64,000 nucleotides of DNA from Treponema_C sp050937815. Lineage in GTDB: Bacteria > Spirochaetota > Spirochaetia > Treponematales > Treponemataceae. The stretch is from assembly GCF_050937815.1 (NCBI RefSeq), contig NZ_JACDIJ010000002.1, forward strand, positions 415,231 through 479,230, in the 5' to 3' direction. The first letter of the stretch is position 1; every line of letters starts with the position of its first letter. Shown in pieces: positions 17,233 through 25,194 of this stretch. Made by a program: the position numbers and the translations under genes. The notes beneath the pieces were generated by a model. That model searched no databases and was not told the origin of the DNA. It was given only the letters and a program-made list of their open reading frames with translations.

Positions 17233-18985
17233 ACCTATGTCCGCACAAGAAACGCAGAGCGCTGCAAAAAAGCCGGTTATAGAATTCCGCGATTTTTCGT
17301 TTCAGTATTTTGCACAGGCAAAACCGACGCTGAAAGATATAAATCTTACAATATATGAGGGTGAAAAGGTGCTCATTGTCGGTGCAAGCGGAAGCGGAAA
17401 AAGCACTCTGGGGCACTGTATAAACGGCCTTATTCCCTTTTCGTATAAGGGACAGGTAGAAGGCAGCTTAACCGTATGCGGTGAAAAAACGGCCGATCTC
17501 GACGTTTTTAAGCTTTCCAAAAAAGTCGGCACCGTATTGCAGGATTCTGACGGTCAGTTTATCGGCTTGAGCGTGGGCGAAGACATAGCCTTTGCCCTCG
17601 AAAACGAATGTATGCCGCTTGCCGATATGAAAAAAACGGTAAGCAAAACGGCCGCCCTTGTCGGCATGGAAAACTTTTTAGCCTCTTCGCCCTATGAGCT
17701 TTCAGGCGGCCAAAAGCAGCGCGTTTCCTTTGCAGGCGTTATGGTAAACGATGTAAACGTTTTGCTGTTTGACGAACCTCTTGCAAACCTTGACCCTAAA
17801 ACGGGGCAGACTGCCATTGAATTGATTGACGACATTCACCGCCGATATCACAAAACCGTTATTATTATCGAGCACCGTATAGAAGATGTGCTGCACCGCC
17901 CGGTAGACCGCGTTATCGTTGTGGACGGCGGGAAAATCGCCGCCGATATGAGTGCCGACTCCGTTATGGCGCAAGCGGTTTTGCCGCCCTTCGGTATCCG
18001 CGAACCGCTTTATGTAACGGCTTTGCGCTGTGCCGGCATTCCCGTTACCGAAACATTGCATGCGGGCAGAATCGAAACCCTCGACGTTCCGGCGGTGCGC
18101 AATAAACTGATTGCATGGGATAAAAGCTTAAAGCCCAAACCGGCAAAACCCGGCGGAACGGAAATTTTACGCTGTGAAAACTTAAGTTTCCGCTATACGC
18201 CGCGCTCCGCCAAAGTGCTTGACAATATCAATTTCAGTATCCGTGCAGGAGAAATGGTCAGCCTTGTCGGAACAAACGGGGCGGGTAAAAGTACGTTGGC
18301 AAAGGTGATTACCGGTATTGTCTGCGAAAGCGAAGGAAGCCTGTTTTTTAACGGCGCCGATATGAAGGATATGACGATTCAGGAGCGCAGCCGGCACATC
18401 GGCTTTGTTATGCAAAACCCGAATCAAATGCTTTGCAAGCCGATGATTTTCGATGAAGTTGCCCTCGGCCTTCGCCTTAACGGGATTCCCGAAAACGAAA
18501 TAAAGGACAAGGTGCATCATGCCTGTTCGGTGTGCGGTATTGCTCCCTTTATAAGCTGGCCCGTTTCGGCCCTCAGTTTCGGACAAAAAAAACGGGTTAC
18601 GATAGCTTCCGTGCTGGCAATGGATCCCGAACTGATTATTTTGGATGAGCCGACCGCCGGTCAGGATTACCGCCGCTATTGCGACATTATGGAATTCCTC
18701 CGTTCGCTGAATGAGCGCGGCGTAACGATTATATTGATTACCCACGATATGCACCTTATGCTCGAATATACGCCGCGAAGCCTTGTTTTACACGGCGGAA
18801 ATCTTTTACTCGACTCGGATGCCGTCAGCGCTTTAACCGACAGCGATGTTGCGGACAAGGCGAATCTAAAAGTTACTTCCTTATATACATTGGCGGAAAA
18901 AGCCGGCATTGCCGACCGCCAGCGCTTTGTGCAAAACTTTATCGACTATGAACGGGAGGCTTTGCGTGAAAGCAAAACTGTTTGA
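17219..18985 (+). CDS. ECF transporter ATPase, fused EcfA-EcfA'
   Basis: The 588-residue protein contains two complete ABC ATPase domains. Domain 1 (about 20-240) has GASGSGKST, LSGGQKQR and FDEPLANLDP; domain 2 (about 315-540) has GTNGAGKST, LSFGQKKR (a variant signature) and LDEPTAGQD. This fused form replaces the usual EcfA1/EcfA2 pair and powers an energy-coupling-factor importer with EcfT (next gene, 20-bp overlap) and an S-component (20781-21341). The start is GTG at 17219 inside the end of the SAM hydrolase gene; ATG at 17237 is an alternative. Confidence 0.92.
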   Translation: MPQTEPMSAQETQSAAKKPVIEFRDFSFQYFAQAKPTLKDINLTIYEGEKVLIVGASGSGKSTLGHCINGLIPFSYKGQVEGSLTVCGEKTADLDVFKLSKKVGTVLQDSDGQFIGLSVGEDIAFALENECMPLADMKKTVSKTAALVGMENFLASSPYELSGGQKQRVSFAGVMVNDVNVLLFDEPLANLDPKTGQTAIELIDDIHRRYHKTVIIIEHRIEDVLHRPVDRVIVVDGGKIAADMSADSVMAQAVLPPFGIREPLYVTALRCAGIPVTETLHAGRIETLDVPAVRNKLIAWDKSLKPKPAKPGGTEILRCENLSFRYTPRSAKVLDNINFSIRAGEMVSLVGTNGAGKSTLAKVITGIVCESEGSLFFNGADMKDMTIQERSRHIGFVMQNPNQMLCKPMIFDEVALGLRLNGIPENEIKDKVHHACSVCGIAPFISWPVSALSFGQKKRVTIASVLAMDPELIILDEPTAGQDYRRYCDIMEFLRSLNERGVTIILITHDMHLMLEYTPRSLVLHGGNLLLDSDAVSALTDSDVADKANLKVTSLYTLAEKAGIADRQRFVQNFIDYEREALRESKTV

Positions 18986-19805
18986 TTACATCGAACGCGA
19001 TAATTTTATTTACCGCCTTTCCGGCCTCACCAAGCTCATTTGCTTTTTTTGCATGACCTTTGCGGTTATGTTTTCATACGATATCCGCTTTATTGCAGGT
19101 GTGCTGGTGTGCTCCTTTATTCTTATACGCAAAGCCGATATACGCTTTTCTCAAATCAAACTTATGCTGATTTACGTTACCGTTTTTTTGGGATTAAACT
19201 TTGTACTTACCTTTTTGTTCAGCCCGCTTTACGGCACCGAAATATACGGAAGCCGCCACGACCTTTTTTCGTTCGGCGGCCGCTACGTAGTTACGCAGGA
19301 ACAGCTTTTGTATCAAATTACAAAAACGCTCAAATACGCTTCGGTTGTGCCTTTGGGCATTATTTTCTTTTTATCGACAAATCCCAGCGAGTTTGCGGCT
19401 TCGGTAAACCGTATCGGGCTTCCGTATAAGGCCGCCTATGCTTTTTCGCTTACGCTGCGCTATTTTCCCGATTTAATCCGGGACTACGAAAATATTTCGG
19501 CCGCCCAGCAAACGCGCGGACTCGATTTATCCAAAAAAGAAAAGCCTTTTAAGCGTATAAAAAACATTATGAATATCTTTGTTCCCCTTGTGTTTTCCAC
19601 GCTGGACAGAATCGACACGATAAGCAATACGATGGATTTACGGGGCTTCGGTAAAGGAAAAAAACGGACATGGTATGCCGCCCGTCCGCTCAAAAAAGGC
19701 GACATTATATCCATTGTTTTCGGAGCCGCTGTGTTGGTTTTGTCCTTATGTATCAGTGTATTTATAAATCAATCGCGTTTTTTTAATCCCTTTGTAAAAG
19801 GGTAA
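18966..19805 (+). CDS. ecfT: ECF transporter transmembrane component EcfT
   Basis: The 279-residue membrane protein has the EcfT/CbiQ topology, with hydrophobic segments near the N-terminus and a last helix near the C-terminus, and the cytoplasmic coupling helices around QQTRGLDLS and TMDLRGFGKG, the two Ala/Gly-Arg-Gly-type motifs that dock onto the EcfA subunits. I place the start at the GTG at 18966, which follows GGGAGG by 6 bases. It overlaps the ATPase gene and is followed 40 bp later by the second SAM hydrolase. Confidence 0.93.
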   Translation: MKAKLFDYIERDNFIYRLSGLTKLICFFCMTFAVMFSYDIRFIAGVLVCSFILIRKADIRFSQIKLMLIYVTVFLGLNFVLTFLFSPLYGTEIYGSRHDLFSFGGRYVVTQEQLLYQITKTLKYASVVPLGIIFFLSTNPSEFAASVNRIGLPYKAAYAFSLTLRYFPDLIRDYENISAAQQTRGLDLSKKEKPFKRIKNIMNIFVPLVFSTLDRIDTISNTMDLRGFGKGKKRTWYAARPLKKGDIISIVFGAAVLVLSLCISVFINQSRFFNPFVKG

Positions 19806-19845
19806 AAAGGATTTTATTTAAATTTTTATTTAAGAAGGATGTATT

Positions 19846-20694
19846 ATGCAAAACAAACCCGTTTTGGTGTTTCAAACCGATTTTACGTATAAGGAAGGTG
19901 CCGTTTCATCGATGTACGGTGTTGTAAAAACGGTCGATTCTTCCCTCGAAATTATGGACGGCTCTCACGAATTGCCCCAATTCGATACGTGGAGCGCAAG
20001 CTACCGTCTTTTTCAAAGCTTGGACTTTTGGCCCAAGGGAACAATATACGTTTCCGTTGTGGATCCGGGAGTCGGAACCGCGCGCAAAGCCTGTGTTGCA
20101 AAAACTTCAAACGGCTATTATGTCGTAACGCCCGATAACGGAAGCCTTACGCACGTTAAGCGTTTTATGGGGATAGACGAAGTGCGCGAAATCGACGAAA
20201 GCGTAAACCGCCTTCGCAACGAAAAAACCGAAGGCGTTGCCATCTTTCACGGCCGCGACCTTTTCGGCTATTGCGCCGCCCGCCTTGCATCCGGTATCAT
20301 CTCGTTCGAACAGGTGGGCCCCGCCTATCCGGTTGAAGAAATCAAAGAACATACGATACACGAACCTGTCGTTGAAGACGGCTGCGTTAAGGGTATCTTT
20401 GAAATAGACGACCCCAATTTCGGCAACTTGTGGACGAATATTCCGCTTAAACTGTTCCGGGAGCAGGGCTTTACGTACGGTCAGCGCGTGCGGCTTCGGA
20501 TTTTTCACAAAGGCGTTCAGGTATTTGACGAAAAAGTGCTGTTTCATCAAAGTTTCGGCTTTGCCCAAGAAAAAGAGCCCATTATTTACAATAATGAATT
20601 GCTCCGTATTGCTTTGGCCGTATCGCGCGGCAGTTTTAAAAATCAATACAATGCCGGCTTCGGCCCCGATTGGACGGTCGAATTTTCGCATTGA
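19846..20694 (+). CDS. SAM hydroxide adenosyltransferase (DUF62), copy 2
   Basis: A 282-residue paralogue of the 16375 gene with the same motifs in the same order: FQTDFTYKEGAVSSMYG, SHELPQFDTW, SVVDPGVGTARK, TPDNGSLTHV and FHGRDLFGY. Differences include TYKEG for GYDDG in the first motif, and HELP for HNIP, so the two may differ in substrate or activity. Predicted reaction is hydrolysis of SAM to adenosine and methionine. It lies between ecfT and the S-component gene with a ribosome-binding site AAGAAGGATG like that of copy 1. Confidence 0.9.
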   Translation: MQNKPVLVFQTDFTYKEGAVSSMYGVVKTVDSSLEIMDGSHELPQFDTWSASYRLFQSLDFWPKGTIYVSVVDPGVGTARKACVAKTSNGYYVVTPDNGSLTHVKRFMGIDEVREIDESVNRLRNEKTEGVAIFHGRDLFGYCAARLASGIISFEQVGPAYPVEEIKEHTIHEPVVEDGCVKGIFEIDDPNFGNLWTNIPLKLFREQGFTYGQRVRLRIFHKGVQVFDEKVLFHQSFGFAQEKEPIIYNNELLRIALAVSRGSFKNQYNAGFGPDWTVEFSH

Positions 20695-20703
20695 TTTTTC
20701 TGC

Positions 20704-20732
20704 TTGACACTGGGCATATATTCTGTTTGAAT
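20704..20732 (+). promoter_or_regulatory. Promoter candidate for the S-component gene
   Basis: TTGACA (20704-20709), 17-bp spacer, TTGAAT (20727-20732). The -10 is imperfect. It would allow the S-component to be made independently of the upstream cluster. Confidence 0.45.
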
Positions 20733-20780
20733 GGATAAAGAGAGTTTTACTTTCTTACAGTTTCCGTATCGGAGGTTTAT

Positions 20781-21341
20781 ATGAAAAAATTGTTTGCAAT
20801 TACAACAAAAACTATTGTTGCAACCGGCTTGGGTGCCGCCCTTTTTATGGTACTCTTTATGTATGTTAAGGTTCCCAGCGGAATCCCCGAAACATCGTTT
20901 CAGGTTGCCTACGGCTTGGGCGGCTTTTTTGCAGCCTTATTCGGCCCCATCGCCGGCGGTCTTATCGCCTTTATCGGTCATGCCCTGAACGACTCCATCC
21001 AATACGGTTCTCCGTGGTGGAGCTGGATTATCGCCAGCTTTATCGCCTGTTTTTTAATGGGTATTTCCTATAAATTTTTAAGAGCCGATGAGGGAATATT
21101 TTCCGCTAAAGATGCTTTGGTGTTTAACCTGATTCAAATCGGTGCAAACGTGATTGCATGGATTTTGGTCGCCCCCGTTTTGGATATCGTTATTTACAAA
21201 GAACCGGTTAATCTGGTTTTTGTTCAGGGTGCAACCGCCGCATTGCTCAACTCCATCGCAACCGGTGTTGTGGGAACCCTCCTCTTGTTCGCCTATGCAA
21301 AGGCCCGCCCCAAAAAAGGCAGCCTTTCTACGGAAGAATAA
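20781..21341 (+). CDS. ECF transporter S-component, UPF0397 type
   Basis: The 186-residue integral membrane protein has about five to six hydrophobic segments. The pattern around VPSGIPETSFQVAYGLGGFF, LFGPIAGGLIAFIGHALND and YGSPWWSWIIASF closely follows the UPF0397 (COG4720) S-components, often annotated as riboflavin transporters by default. It supplies substrate specificity to the EcfA/EcfT module just upstream. The neighbouring SAM hydrolases argue against riboflavin and for a nucleoside, SAM or methionine-type substrate, but this is inference. Confidence 0.9.
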   Translation: MKKLFAITTKTIVATGLGAALFMVLFMYVKVPSGIPETSFQVAYGLGGFFAALFGPIAGGLIAFIGHALNDSIQYGSPWWSWIIASFIACFLMGISYKFLRADEGIFSAKDALVFNLIQIGANVIAWILVAPVLDIVIYKEPVNLVFVQGATAALLNSIATGVVGTLLLFAYAKARPKKGSLSTEE

Positions 21342-21401
21342 AATCCGAAACTGCGCATGCGTATAGCCCCCTGCGGGTCGGTGCGCTGCGTATATAAAAA
21401 G

Positions 21402-21450
21402 GGGACTGCCGAAAGCCGCTTTGCTGCGCTTTTAACAGTCCCGTTTTTAT
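21402..21450. terminator. Terminator between the S-component gene and gpmA
   Basis: GGGACTG (21402-21408) pairs with CAGTCCC (21436-21442), followed by GTTTTTATTTT on the plus strand; A-rich sequence on the other side may also let it serve the convergent gpmA. Confidence 0.7.
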
Positions 21451-21475
21451 TTTAAACTGGTAGGTTCGCCGTTGT

Positions 21476-22222
21476 TTACTTTTTCTTTCCCTGATTTGCA
21501 ACGCCGGCCATTTTTTCGGCAATCGCTTTTTGGTCTCCCAGATATTTTTTGCCGAGCACTTTAAAGTTGTCGTCAAACTCGTATACGAGGGGTACTCCGG
21601 TGGGAATGTTTACTTCAAGGATTTCTTCTTTGGTTAAGTTTTCAAAATACTTTACCAAAGCGCGAAGCGAGTTTCCGTGGGCTACGATGAGTACGCGTTC
21701 GCCTTTTTGCATACGCGGCTTAATTTCGCTTTCAAAGTAGGGAACCGCGCGTGCAATTGTGGTTTCAAGGCTTTCGGTTAAGGGTAAAACCGATTTGTCT
21801 TTTACACTGCGGTAGGGTTCCTGCGAGCGGGGACTGCGCTCGTCGCTTTCTTCAAGCGGGGGAGGGGTAATGTCGAACGAACGGCGCCAAATCTTTACCT
21901 GTTCTTCGCCGTATTTTTCGGCGGTTTCGGCCTTGTTCATACCCTGTAACGCGCCGTAATGCCGCTCGTTTAATTTCCATGTTTTAATGACGGGAAGCCA
22001 TTCTCTGTCCATCGATAAAAGGGCAAAGTTTAAGGTGTGGATTGCACGCTTTAAAAAGGACGTATAGCATACGTCAAAGTCGAAACCTTCTTCTTTTAAG
22101 GTGATGCCGGCTTGTTTTGCCTCTTCCTGTCCTTTTTCGGACAATTCAACATCCGTCCAGCCCGTAAAAAGGTTCAGCTTGTTCCATTCGCTTTCGCCGT
22201 GGCGGATAAGCACTAATTTCAT
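21476..22222 (-). CDS. gpmA: 2,3-bisphosphoglycerate-dependent phosphoglycerate mutase
   Basis: The 248-residue enzyme has the phosphohistidine motif LIRHGESEWN (His about residue 9), TSFLKRAIHT, NERHYGALQG with the catalytic Glu, and AHGNSLRALVKYFE with the second His. It interconverts 3- and 2-phosphoglycerate in glycolysis. It is monocistronic, with a good ribosome-binding site (AGGAGATAT) and a candidate promoter at 22306-22334. Confidence 0.97.
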   Translation of the reverse strand: MKLVLIRHGESEWNKLNLFTGWTDVELSEKGQEEAKQAGITLKEEGFDFDVCYTSFLKRAIHTLNFALLSMDREWLPVIKTWKLNERHYGALQGMNKAETAEKYGEEQVKIWRRSFDITPPPLEESDERSPRSQEPYRSVKDKSVLPLTESLETTIARAVPYFESEIKPRMQKGERVLIVAHGNSLRALVKYFENLTKEEILEVNIPTGVPLVYEFDDNFKVLGKKYLGDQKAIAEKMAGVANQGKKK

Positions 22223-22305
22223 ATATATCTCCTATAAAAAAATCGGGAATTTTTACATTCCGCAAAAACTGCAAAAAACTTTTTCAGCGGCTTTTTGTAA
22301 GCAAC

Positions 22306-22334
22306 ACTATACCCGTTTGTACCGTTTTAAACAA
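22306..22334 (-). promoter_or_regulatory. Promoter candidate for gpmA
   Basis: On the minus strand TTGTTT (22329-22334), 17-bp spacer, TATAGT (22306-22311). Confidence 0.45.
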
Positions 22335-22355
22335 GGTATTGCAGAGGCGCAAACA

Positions 22356-22904
22356 TCAATCGTCTATTTCTTCGGCATATATGACGGTTGTCTTATTCCG
22401 GGCCTCGCGAATAATAATACCGGCTCCGACAATACAGGCGCAAACGCCGATAATGCGTATAAGCGTTAAACCGATAGCCGCCGGCACGGCGAACAACAAA
22501 ATCGCAAGAACGATGCTTGCAATAATTTCCGCCGTAAAAGGCTTGGTGTTTATGCCTTGCGCACGCAATTTTATTACCCCGTATATTTCAAGGGCGGCGG
22601 CAAGCAGAAGATAGGCGCCCAGTACATAGAGCATAATCGTCCACAAAGCTCCCGCAAACATAAGGGGCAGGGCAACGGCGGCGGCCCCCGTTAAAATACT
22701 CAAAATGCCGCGTATCGTAATAATCCGCCTGAAGTTTTCATCCGGCGCCATTTTACGCAAAGAAACGACATTGTAAATTCCGTTGATAATTCCGCTTATA
22801 CCCAAAAGCGTAACGGCGGTACGTATAACCGCTTCCGGCGTTAAAAGCATCGTTATCCCGATTGCGGCGGTCAACACGCCCATAGCTATAACCGTTTTTC
22901 GCAT
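22356..22904 (-). CDS. HdeD-like (DUF308) membrane protein
   Basis: The 182-residue protein is almost entirely hydrophobic, with six predicted helices arranged as repeated pairs (VIAMGVLTAAIGITMLL, TAVTLLGISGIINGIYNVV, GILSILTGAAAVALPLM, AGALWTIMLYVLGAYLL, IIASIVLAILLFAVPA, LIRIIGVCACIVGAGI), typical of the HdeD/DUF308 family. E. coli HdeD is linked to acid resistance; the role here is unknown. It has its own promoter and stands alone. Confidence 0.83.
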   Translation of the reverse strand: MRKTVIAMGVLTAAIGITMLLTPEAVIRTAVTLLGISGIINGIYNVVSLRKMAPDENFRRIITIRGILSILTGAAAVALPLMFAGALWTIMLYVLGAYLLLAAALEIYGVIKLRAQGINTKPFTAEIIASIVLAILLFAVPAAIGLTLIRIIGVCACIVGAGIIIREARNKTTVIYAEEIDD

Positions 22905-22949
22905 ATACGGCTCCTGTTATTGTAAAATCTGCGGCACAAGCCTTGACAC

Positions 22950-22978
22950 AGTATAGCATAGTGAGGGGCAAAACTCAA
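22950..22978 (-). promoter_or_regulatory. Promoter candidate for the HdeD-like gene
   Basis: On the minus strand TTGAGT (22973-22978), 17-bp spacer, TATACT (22950-22955). Confidence 0.55.
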
Positions 22979-23120
22979 GATTTAACAATACAATCCCGCA
23001 CGCAATTAACAATTTGTAATTTGCATTATGGTAATTAATTACAAACAAAATGTATTTTTTTACATTTTATCCGCTTAACCTTGTTTTATGGGGGAAACCG
23101 TGTTATCATGTTTAAAAAGA

Positions 23121-23371
23121 AAACATCCTGTTTTCTTTTTAACTTAAGTTTTGCTTTGCAAAACTTGTTATCTGCAGTTTTTCTGCACATCCGTGTGCAG
23201 GCAGGAAAAGACGCGGGGGAATGCGAGCGGGAGGGAAACATCCTGTTTTCTTTTTAACTTAAGTTTTGCTTCGCAAAACTTGTTACCTGCAGTTTTTCTG
23301 CACATCCGTGTGCAGACAGGAAAAGACGCGGGGGAATGCGAGCGGGAGGGAAACATCCTGTTTTCTTTTTA
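23121..23371. repeat. 115-bp structured tandem repeat, 2.2 copies
   Basis: Identical phases recur at 23121, 23236 and 23351 (exact 115-bp period); the third copy stops after about 20 bases. Copies 1 and 2 differ at only a few positions. Each unit holds three hairpins: GAAAACA-TCC-TGTTTTC; AAGTTTTGC-TTT-GCAAAACTT (23146-23166 in copy 1; loop TTC in copy 2); and CTGCACA-TCCG-TGTGCAG (23183-23200). A diverged element with the same hairpin order occurs at 24834-24893. Confidence 0.85.
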
Positions 23372-23527
23372 GTCCGATTTTCTCTACATCATTGCTGTGC
23401 TTCCGTTTACAAAAGGTGTATCGATAGGGCGGCTTCGGTTACGGTGCGGTTGCCGCGCCGGTAAGGACGGCTGTCTTTATCTACTCAAGGTTGCATTTTG
23501 CAGGCTTGTATATTAGAGGAGGTCTTT

Positions 23528-24672
23528 ATGACACGACACGACAACACAGTAACTGTCTACAAAAGTAGACAGGGGGGGGGGTAAAAAAGCACCCTGAACT
23601 GACCCCACATTTTAGGAGCGTTTGCGCACTTGTAGCGCTTTGCGCAGTATTTTTTACAATTCTTTTTACCGCCTGCCCCAACGCCGCAGGAGGCGGCGGA
23701 ACAAGTTCCGGCGGGAACACGGGCGGCGGAACAACGCCCAAGTTTAAGGTAACCTTCGGCACATACAACTCATACGGCAGCCTTACCGCTAGCGTTGACG
23801 GAAATCCGATAAGCTACGGTGATATGGTGGAAAAAGGGAAAACCGTTGTTTTTACGGCAAGCCCCGATCCGGATTACCTTGTGGACTCGTGGAGCATCAC
23901 CGGGGCCGGCTTTGAAGCGGATACGGGTACTCCCGGGAATTCGGTTGCAAAGGTAAATGTAACCGGAAACTTTACCATAGGGATAAGTTTTATACCCATT
24001 GTTTATACTCAGGTAGCTTATACCGATTTGGAAAACCATCTTGCAACCGCCGCTTCCGCCGAGGGGGTAAACTACATAGAAATAACCGGCAGCATACCGT
24101 CTGCCGACTTTGCAGGCGAGTACTCGAATCCGGGAGTCCTCTGTCAAAAAATAAAGGCGGCTTCATCTAAAAAAGTCGCCCTTAAGCTGCCTTCTACGGT
24201 TGAAGGCCTTACCGATATGACTTACTGCTTTTTAAACTGCGAAAACCTTGTGTCGGTGGCAAATATTCCTCAAACCGTTACAAATATGGATTCCTGTTTT
24301 TACGGCTGCAGGGGTTTAACCCAAGCGCCCCCTATCCCCGAAGGCGTTTTAGAGATGGGCTGGTGCTTTTACGACTGTAGGCAATTGGACCGGGGCCCCG
24401 ACATTCCTTTAAGCGTTACGGATATGAGATACTGCTTTGCAGACTGCATCTCCTTAACGGGGGTAAAGCTTAACTGCGCCTACAGTTCCGCAGTAATCGA
24501 CGAAGACCTACAGGCTTTTCAAATTCTTTTTAGAAACTGTATGTTGGAAAAAGGAGGCGTAAAGGTGCCGAGCGCCCACTACGCAGCTTATACCTCAGCC
24601 GAAGCCCTTACCAAAATGCAGGTTCCGGGCACCGATTACGAAGACAAAAAAGCAAGGTTTGCATCGTTTTAA
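23528..24672 (+). CDS. Leucine-rich-repeat (BspA-like) lipoprotein, frame broken at a poly-G tract (OFF as sequenced)
   Basis: ATG 23528 follows an excellent AGAGGAGG site, but after 18 codons the frame meets TAA directly behind ten G residues (23572-23581). One more G (or two fewer) joins the start to a long open frame running to 24672, giving about 381 residues. That frame encodes a lipoprotein signal (VCALVALCAVFFTILFTAC), a Gly/Thr-rich linker, a Big/FN3-like region and four repeats of about 23 residues of the form TxMxxCFxxCxxLxxxPxIP, the BspA/internalin-like surface repeat. The in-frame part has no ATG before 23824, so the lipoprotein form would not be made with 10 Gs. A phase-variable surface protein is the best reading; a homopolymer sequencing error is the alternative. 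Confidence 0.8.
23553..23581 (+). repeat. Hairpin plus ten-G tract (slippage site) inside the lipoprotein gene
   Basis: An 8-bp perfect hairpin CTGTCTAC-AAAA-GTAGACAG (23553-23572) directly abuts a run of ten G residues (23572-23581), the longest G-run in the window. The run lies 15 codons after the start codon, the typical place for a contingency tract that switches translation on and off. Confidence 0.85.
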
Positions 24673-25194
24673 TAACTGAAGGGGGTTGTCTGATAAGCGC
24701 GCGTCTTTTAGACAGCCCCGAAAACCCTGCCGTTATAAGCGTGAGCCTTAACAACGCCACAGGCGAACGGGTTTGTCTGCGGTAAACTTGGGTATATGCA
24801 GCTTTTTCGCACGTCCTGCTCGGTTTTGAGCTTGAGTTTTGGGCTTTGCCCAAAACTCATTACTTGCAGCTTTTGCCGGCATCCATGGCGGCATGTACTC
24901 GAAGAAAAAAGGTGGAAATCCGCTTAAATTTTTCGAGTAGGGGTGTGCTGTGATTAAAAGAGATTTTTATTTAAAACAGTTAATCCGTAAAAAATCCTCA
25001 TATCGAAAATTCCGAAAACAATATTACCTTTGAAGATAAAACACAGGCATTTTGTATATAGGTGTGGAACAATTCTTATTGGAAAAAACGGTTCCGGATT
25101 TATAACTGCGGTTCAAACGGGAATGAAACGGATAAAAAGCCGTATTGCGGGAATATCGGCTGTGGTTTATAATATAACTGAAAGGTTGAGGAGG
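24673..25194. other. 520-bp stretch with a short gene remnant and a diverged structured repeat
   Basis: An open 31-codon stretch at 24690-24785 (LLDSPENPAVISVSLNNATG...) has coding-like composition but no start and may be a gene remnant. At 24834-24858 an 11-bp hairpin GAGTTTTGGGC-TTT-GCCCAAAACTC is followed by TTGCAGCTTTTGCCGGCAT and a second imperfect hairpin to 24893, the same order as in the 115-bp repeat. The rest up to 25194 is AT-richer; the AlbA_2 frame stays open there back to 25030 without a convincing start. Confidence 0.5.

Larger units (their letters stand above)
22905..23527. other. 620-bp gene-free stretch with promoter, inverted repeat and structured tandem repeats
   Basis: From left to right it holds the HdeD promoter (22950-22978), an inverted repeat TTTGTAATT (23013-23021) and AATTACAAA (23037-23045), a 15-bp hairpin (23110-23143), the 115-bp structured tandem repeats (23121-23371), and the leader of the phase-variable lipoprotein gene with an AGAGGAGG ribosome-binding site at 23515-23522. 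I see no coding region in it. Confidence 0.7.

Noticed and set aside
23121..23371. CRISPR array
   Set aside because: The repeats are 115 bp and directly adjoining, with no unique spacers and no cas genes in the window.
23526..23768. Open frame on the minus strand across the poly-G region
   Set aside because: It arises from the G/C-rich repeats opposite the lipoprotein frame, has a proline-run product and no ribosome-binding site.
25030..25194. Longer start of the AlbA_2 protein
   Set aside because: The extra 55 residues do not resemble the family and lack a good start signal; kept as an uncertainty only.
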